Assembly (NCBI RefSeq): GCF_002575655.3
Contig: NC_053040.3
Coordinates: forward strand, 361,830,267 to 361,894,266
Length of the DNA stretch: 64,000 nt
DNA from: Aegilops tauschii subsp. strangulata
Lineage: Eukaryota > Streptophyta > Magnoliopsida > Poales > Poaceae
Direction of reading: 5' to 3'
The stretch's first letter is position 1, and each line of letters starts with the position of its first letter. This document shows, in pieces, positions 58,252 to 64,000 of this stretch. The notes below the pieces were generated by a model. That model did not search any database, was not told where the DNA came from, and worked only from the letters and a program-made list of their open reading frames with translations. Both the position numbers and the translations under genes were made by a program.

Positions 58252-58267
58252 CCTAAGCTTGGGGGAG
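58252..58267 (+). other. Second polypurine-tract-like motif in element E
   Basis: CTAAGCTTGGGGGAGTAC lies about 105 nt after the accessory ORF. Its AAGCTTGGGGGAGT core is identical to the true polypurine tract at 60244-60257. Confidence 0.7.
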
Positions 58268-60243
58268 TACTTATTTCTCACCGACATTACACTCATGTTC
58301 ACACACTTATGCCCGCTGTCGGTGTTCATACTTTTTCATTGTACTATCCATGTTAGTTTATTTTCTTTTCTAAGCCTTCTACTTGTGTGTTTGAAAAACC
58401 TTAAGAAAAACAAAAAAAATAGTTGTAGCTTTTAGCTAGTTTACTTTCCATGCATGTAGTAGTAGTAATTAAAAGAAAACCCAAAAAGATTTCTCGTTCT
58501 TCTTTTGCTTGTTGGGAGCTTTCCCGTGTAAATAGTTTTATTTCTTTTCTTTTCTTTGGGGGTCGAGAGGAGAAGACCATGATGAAAATGCTGAGTGGCT
58601 CTCATATGCATTATTGTTGATTTAACCAAGAGCCCATATTACCTTGTCTTCTCCCTTGTATTAAATGCTTAGCTTAGTCCAATGCACGTGCACTATTATT
58701 ATTATCCACACCGTTCGGTCGTGCAAGTGAAAGGCAATAATGACAATACATGATGGACTAATTGAGATGAGAGAAGCTGGTATGAACTCGACTTATCTTG
58801 TTTTTGTAAATATGATTAGTTCATCGTTCCTGATTCATCCTATTATGAATGAAACATGTTTGCAATGACAATTAGAGATTATAGTTGCTCATGCCATGCT
58901 TAATTTGCTAGGAGTTTATAATGGTTTACCTTGCGTGCCAACATGCTATTAAAATGGTTGTGATGTGGTATGATAGGGTGGTATCCTCCTTGGAACGATT
59001 CGAGTGGCTTGACTTGGCACATGTTCACGCATGTAGTTGAAACAAAATCAACGTAGCATCCACGATATTTATGTTCTTGGTGATTTATATCCTACTCATG
59101 CTTGCACCCATTGTTGATTAATCTTAATGCATGTTCATGACTGTTGTCGCTCTCTAGTTGGTCGCTTCCCTGTCTCTTTCTAGCCTTCACTTGTACTAAG
59201 CGGGAATACTGCTTGTGCATCCACTTCCATAAACCCCAAAGTTATTCCATATGAGTCCACCATACCTTCCTATATGCGGTATTTACCTGCCGTTCCAAGT
59301 AAATTTGTATGTGCCAAACTCTAAACCTTCAAATGAAATTCTGTTTTGTATGCTCGAATAGCTCATGTATCAACTAGGGATGTCTATATCTTCCGTCCTA
59401 GGTGGGTTATTCTCACGATGAGTGGACTCCGCTCATCACCCACGAGAAAATGGCCGGTAACCGGGATGCCCAGTCCCATGCTCAAATCAAAATAATTGCA
59501 AACAAAACTCCCCCAGGATGTTGTTAGTTGGAGGCACCCATTGTTTCGGGCAAGCCATGGATTGATGCTTGTTGGTGGTGGGGGAGTATAAACTTTACCA
59601 TTCTATTTGGGAACCGCCTATAATGTGCGTAGCATGGAAGATATCAAGATCTCTTGGTTGTTATGTTGACAATCAAAGTATGCCACTCAAAATATTATTT
59701 ACCTCTATTTCAAAACTCGAGCTCTGGCACCTCTGCAAATCCCTGCTTACCTCTTCGAAGGGCCTATCTATTTACTTTTATGTTGAGTCATCATCCTCTT
59801 CTTAAAAAGCACCAGTTGGAGAGCACCGCTGTCATTTGCATGCATTGCTATTAATTTACATTGAGTATGACTGTGACTGGATCTCTTTTACCATGAATTA
59901 CAATGTTTAGTCAGTCCTTGAACTTCAAGGGTGCTCTGCATTTATGTTTTGCGGTCTCAGAAAGGGCTAGCGAGATACCGTCTTGTTATATCATGTTATG
60001 ATTGTTTTGAGAAAGTGTTGTCATCCGAGATTTATTATTATTGCTCGCTAGTTGATTATGCCATTGATGTGAGTAAACATGAGACCTAAATGTTATTGTG
60101 AATATGGTTAGTTCATAATCTTTGCTGCAAACTTGAATGCTGGCTTTACATATTTGCAACAACAAGATCAAACAGAGTATGTAAAAGTTTTTTTTATCAC
60201 TTTCAGTTTGTCAACTGAATTGCTTGAGGACAAGCAAAGGTTT
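58268..60243. other. Non-coding 3' region of element E
   Basis: About 2 kb without a recognisable coding sequence lies between the two polypurine-tract-like motifs. Short open frames here have no known similarity. Confidence 0.6.
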
Positions 60244-60257
60244 AAGCTTGGGGGAGT
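60244..60257 (+). other. Polypurine tract of element E
   Basis: AAGCTTGGGGGAGT ends directly at the first base of the 3' LTR. Confidence 0.9.
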
Positions 60258-61583
60258 TGATACATCTCCAACGTATCTACTTTTCCAAACACTTTTGCCC
60301 TTGTTTTGGACTCTAACTTGCATGATTTGAATGGAACTAACCCGGACTGACGTTGTTTTTAGCAGAATTGCCATGGTGTTATTTTTGTGCAGAAATAAAA
60401 GTTCTCAGAATGACCTGAAAATCCACGGAGACACGTTTTGGAATTAAAGGAAAATATTGGCGAAAGAATCAGCATCAGGGGGCCCACACCCTGTCCACGA
60501 GGGTGCAGGGCACTCCCACCCCCTTGGGGCCGCCCCCTGCCTCGTGGGCCCCCTGGGACTCCACTGACCTCAACCCTGAATCCATATATTCACGTCCGGG
60601 GAGAAAAAAATCAGAGAGAAGGAATCATCGCGTTTTACGATACAGAGCCGCCGCCAAGCCCTAATCTCTCTCGGGAGGGCTGATCTGGAGTCCGTTCGGG
60701 GCTCCGGAGAGGGGAATCCGTCGCCGTCGTCATCATCAACCATCCTCCATCACCAATTTCATGATGCTCACCACCGTGCGTGAGTAATCTCATCGTAGGC
60801 TTGCTGGACGGTGATGGGTTGGATGAGATTTACCATGTAATCGAGTTAGTTTTGTTAGGGTTTGATCCCTAGTATCCATTATGTTCTAAGATTGATGTTG
60901 CTATGACTTTGCTATGCTTAATGCTTGTCACTAGGGCCCGAGTGCCATGAATTCAGATCTGAACCTATTATGTTTTCATGAATATATGCGAGTTCTTGAT
61001 CCTATCTTGCAAGTCAATAGTCACCTACTATGTGTTATGATCCGGCAACCCCGAAGTGACAATAATCGGGACCACTCCCGGTGATGACCGTAGTTTGAGG
61101 AGTTCATGTATTCACTAAGTGTTAATGCTTTTGTTCCGGTACTCTATTAAAAGGAGGCATTAATATCCCTTAGTTTCCAATAGTACCCCGCTGCCACGGG
61201 AGGGTAGGACAAAAGATTTCATGCAAGTTCTTTTCCATAAGCACGTATGACTATATTTGGAATACATGCCTACATTACATTGATGAACTGGAGCTAGTTC
61301 TGTGTCACCCTATGTTATAACTGTTGCATGAGGAATCGCATCCGACATAATTATCCATCATTGATCCATTGCCTACGAGCTTTTCACATATTGATCTTTG
61401 CTTAGATACTTTTCCGCTGCCACTGTTACAATTACTACAAAAACTGCTACTGTTACTTTTGCCACAGTTATCGTTACTTCCATAATACTTTGCTGAAAAT
61501 ATTAAGTCTTTCACGTGTGGTTGAAATGACAACTCAACTGCTAATACTTGAGAATATTCTTTGGCTCCCCTTGTGTCGAATCA
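60258..61583 (+). repeat. 3' LTR of element E, 65 nt short
   Basis: It starts TGATACATCTCCAACG and follows the 5' LTR to TTGTGTCGAATCA at 61583. The 5' LTR continues another 65 nt beyond that CA (53578-53642). The bases that follow, CTGCA, equal the five bases before the 5' LTR. Confidence 0.85.
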
Positions 61584-61825
61584 CTGCACAAGCTGCTGAG
61601 CAAGGCTATGAGACCGACCTGGCATGTCGGTCATAGCTTCCAGGTGTAGCTGTTTAGCAATGAGGTTCTCATTGGTGTTCTCCGCAATTTTTCTTAGAGA
61701 TAGGACTTCAAGTCAAAGTTGAGTTGCAGAATGCCTTTCTGCTAGAACTTGGGACTGAAGGAGTCGAACTGATTTAGACAACGAATTATGTGAGCTTGTC
61801 TGACTGCTAGTCTCAAGTAACTTGA
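61584..61825. mobile_element. Probable continuation of the CACTA element
   Basis: This is the right flank of element E, so it should continue the sequence left of 52295. It contains the palindrome-like GACCGACCTGGCATGTCGGTC and no gene. Confidence 0.4.
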
Positions 61826-63345
61826 TGATACGTCCATTTTGCATCATGCTTTTATATCGATATTTATTGCATTATGGGCTGTTATTACACATTATTTCAC
61901 AATACTTATGCCTATTCTCTCTTATCTTACAAGGTTTACACAAAGAGGGAGAATGCCGGTAGCTGGAATTCTGGGCTGGAAAAGGAGCAAATATTAGAGA
62001 CCTATTCTGCACAACTCCAAAAGTCCTGAAACTCCACGGAAGTCAGTTTTAGATTATGTAAAATATATTGGGCGAAGAAAGCACCAGAGGGGGGCCACCC
62101 ACCGTCCACGAGGGTGGGGGGTGCGCCCTACCCCCTGGGCGCGCCCCCTGCCTCGTGGGCCCCCTGGCAGGCCTCCGGTGCCCATCTTTGGCTATATGAA
62201 GTCTTTCGCCCTGTATAAATCGGAAGGAAGCTTTTGGGACGAAGCGCCGCCGTCTCGAGGCGGAACCTGGCGAAACCAATCTAGGGCTCCGGCAGAGCTA
62301 TTCCGCCGGGGAAACATACCTCCGGGAGGGGGACATCATCACCATCGTCATCACCATCGGTCCTCTCATCGGGAGGGGGTCAATCTCCATCAACATCTTC
62401 ACCAACACCATCTCATCTCAAACCCTAGTTCATCTCTTGTATCCAATCTTTGTCTCAAAACCTCAGATTGGTACCTGTGGGTTGCTAGTAGTGTTGATTA
62501 CTCCTTGTAGTTGATGCTAGTTGGTTTATTTGGTGGAAGATCATATGTTCAGATCCTTTATGCATATTAACACCCCTCTGACTATGAACATGAATATGAT
62601 TTGTGAGTAGTTACGTTTGTTCCTGAGGACATGGGAGAAGTCTTGCTATAAGTAGTCATGTGAATTTGGTATTCGTTCGATATTTTGATGAGATGTATGT
62701 TGTCTTTCCTCTAGTGGTGTTATGTGAACGTCGACTACATGACACTTCGCCATTATTTGGGCCTTGGGGAAGGCATTGGGAAGTAATAAGTAGATGATGG
62801 GTTGCTAGAGTGACAGAAGCTTAAACCCTAGTTTATGCGTTGCTTCATAAGGGGATGGTTTGGATCCATATGTTTCATGCTATGGTTAGGTTTACCTTAA
62901 TACTTCTTTTGTAGTTGCGGATGCTTGCAAGAGGGGTTAATCATAAGTGGGATGCTTGTCCAAGGAAGGGCAGTACCCAAGCACCGGTCCACCCACATAT
63001 CAAATTATCAAAGTAACGAACGTGAATCATATGAGCATGATGAAAACTAGCTTGACAATAATTCCCATGTGTCCTCGGGAGCGTTTTCCTTTATATAAGA
63101 GTTTGTCCAGGCTTGTCCTTTGCTACAAAAAGGATTGGGCCACCTTGCCGCACCTCGTTTACTTTTGTTACTTGTTACCCATTACAAATTACCTTATCAC
63201 AAAACAATCTGTTACCGATAATTTCAGTGCTTGCAGAGAATACCTTACTGAAAACCGCTTGTCATTTCCTTCTGCTCCTCGTTGGGTTCGACACTCTTAC
63301 TTATCGAAAGGGCTACGATAGATCCAATATACTTGTGGGTCATCA
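61826..63345 (+). mobile_element. Solo Gypsy LTR (1520 bp)
   Basis: It runs from TGATACGTCCATTTTGCATC to ACTTGTGGGTCATCA. It is the same family and length as the solo LTR at 21928-23452 and looks complete. No primer-binding site follows, so no internal region is attached. The flanks (CTTGA on the left, AGAAA on the right) do not match. Confidence 0.85.
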
Positions 63346-64000
63346 AGAAAAGACACTGCATCAAGATAAGACTTTGGGGTTGTCTCGCTATCTTCAAGAT
63401 GTTTTGCCTTCTTTGCTACAATATATGTTGGGTTTGTCTCACAGCCTTCAACAGACTTGTGCATGCCATCAGTCATATCATCCTAAAACAAGCAGAGAGA
63501 TGATAGGTTTTGCACGTGTATAAACAAATATGATAACTGTGATGTCAATCCCATCCAATTTCAAATTAGAAAATAAACAGTAAGTTCAAAATATCAATAG
63601 CATAATATGTCATTGTTCATAATGCGGGGAGCTTCACCACACTACTGGATTACCATGTCAATATAACAAGCATAGATGAAGGGCAAAGTCAATCATTGTA
63701 TCTATTTTGTTTAATGTGCATGGCATGTTGTTCATATCATCAGCCACATCAGTAAGATAAAACAGGAGATGACAAGGTGCAAAGATGGGCTGCTTCACCA
63801 CACACTGGATTGTAGACCCACAAAAACAAGCATATATATAGGGAGTATTGAGTAATGTGCATGGTATGAATAAGGAATCTGGTTTTACAAGTAAAACTTG
63901 GAACTTACGGTTGTGGTGAACATGCATTTTGATAGAAACAGCAAACTAAACAGCAGTTAATGATACGGAGTATGAGCAAATTAAACAATAGTTTAGGATA
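63346..64000. repeat. Probable CACTA interior with a tandem duplication
   Basis: Two related units start near 63627 and 63785. Both contain GCTTCACCACAC, ACTGGATT, ACAAGCATA and TAATGTGCATGG in the same order, about 157 bp apart. No gene was seen. Assignment to the CACTA element is inferred from position only. Confidence 0.4.

Larger units (their letters stand above)
52295..61583 (+). mobile_element. Gypsy element E: gag-protease, LTR-like module and intact accessory ORF (9289 bp)
   Basis: The order is 5' LTR, primer-binding site, gag-protease with several breaks, LTR-like module, 308-residue accessory ORF, non-coding region, polypurine tract and 3' LTR. CTGCA flanks it on both sides (52290-52294 and 61584-61588). 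No reverse transcriptase, RNase H or integrase was found. The LTRs differ at about 4% of sites by eye over the first 260 bp, plus a 38 bp gap in the 5' LTR. The 3' LTR stops 65 nt early. Confidence 0.9.

Overview
The window looks like a piece of a large, repeat-rich grass genome, most likely Triticeae (wheat, Aegilops, barley or a relative). The signs are Stowaway and Tourist-like MITEs, several nested Gypsy LTR families with TGATACGTC-type ends and a TGGCGCCGTTGCC primer-binding site, a CACTA end, and one ordinary intron-containing nuclear gene. I saw no rRNA, tRNA or CRISPR array. Species and family names are from memory and were not checked against a database.

Region 1 (1-10 kb) is a small gene island. 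The one confident cellular gene is on the minus strand: the beta subunit of the general transcription factor TFIIE. It has four coding exons (4356-4096, 2639-2508, 2308-2192, 1605-1267) that join without a break into 282 residues. Its first intron holds the 3' end of a LINE. Upstream lie a Stowaway MITE, a Copia LTR end, a GC-rich block that is the best candidate for the promoter and first exon (about 7.04-7.5 kb), and a cluster of MITEs, including one Mutator-like MITE nested inside another MITE with clean target duplications.

Region 2 (11-42.5 kb) is a nested retrotransposon stack. A Copia protease fragment is followed by a chimeric LTR. That LTR and its plus-strand Gypsy element (A) are interrupted by a complete 7.2 kb minus-strand Gypsy (12678-19898, target duplication AGGCT), a 1.5 kb solo LTR (21928-23452, GTGGG) and a 4.1 kb solo LTR (24070-28206, AAAGT). 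A third LTR (28537-29898) abuts element B (29899-42451). B is a minus-strand Gypsy with gag and protease but no reverse transcriptase or integrase, plus a decayed accessory ORF, and it is split by another 4.1 kb LTR (element C).

Region 3 (42.4-50.7 kb) is a second possible low-copy segment, with a TATA box, three ACGTCAC motifs and two ORF-compatible exons. A deleted Gypsy (D, 43841-49038), which itself carries an 818 bp hAT element, lies in the presumed intron.

Region 4 (50.7-64 kb) starts with a CACTA-type end (50732) and its GGCC-rich subterminal array. It is interrupted by a 9.3 kb plus-strand Gypsy (E, 52295-61583) and a 1.5 kb solo LTR (61826-63345). E carries gag-protease with several breaks, an LTR-like module, and an intact 308-residue accessory ORF.

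The most unusual points are these. B and E both have LTR-like sequence between the protease and the accessory ORF. E has a 3' LTR that stops 65 nt early at an internal CA yet is flanked by a matching 5 bp duplication. The Sabrina-like elements carry a conserved series of PPT-like hairpins. I found no polymerase or integrase core in any Gypsy element here, so all appear non-autonomous or dead.
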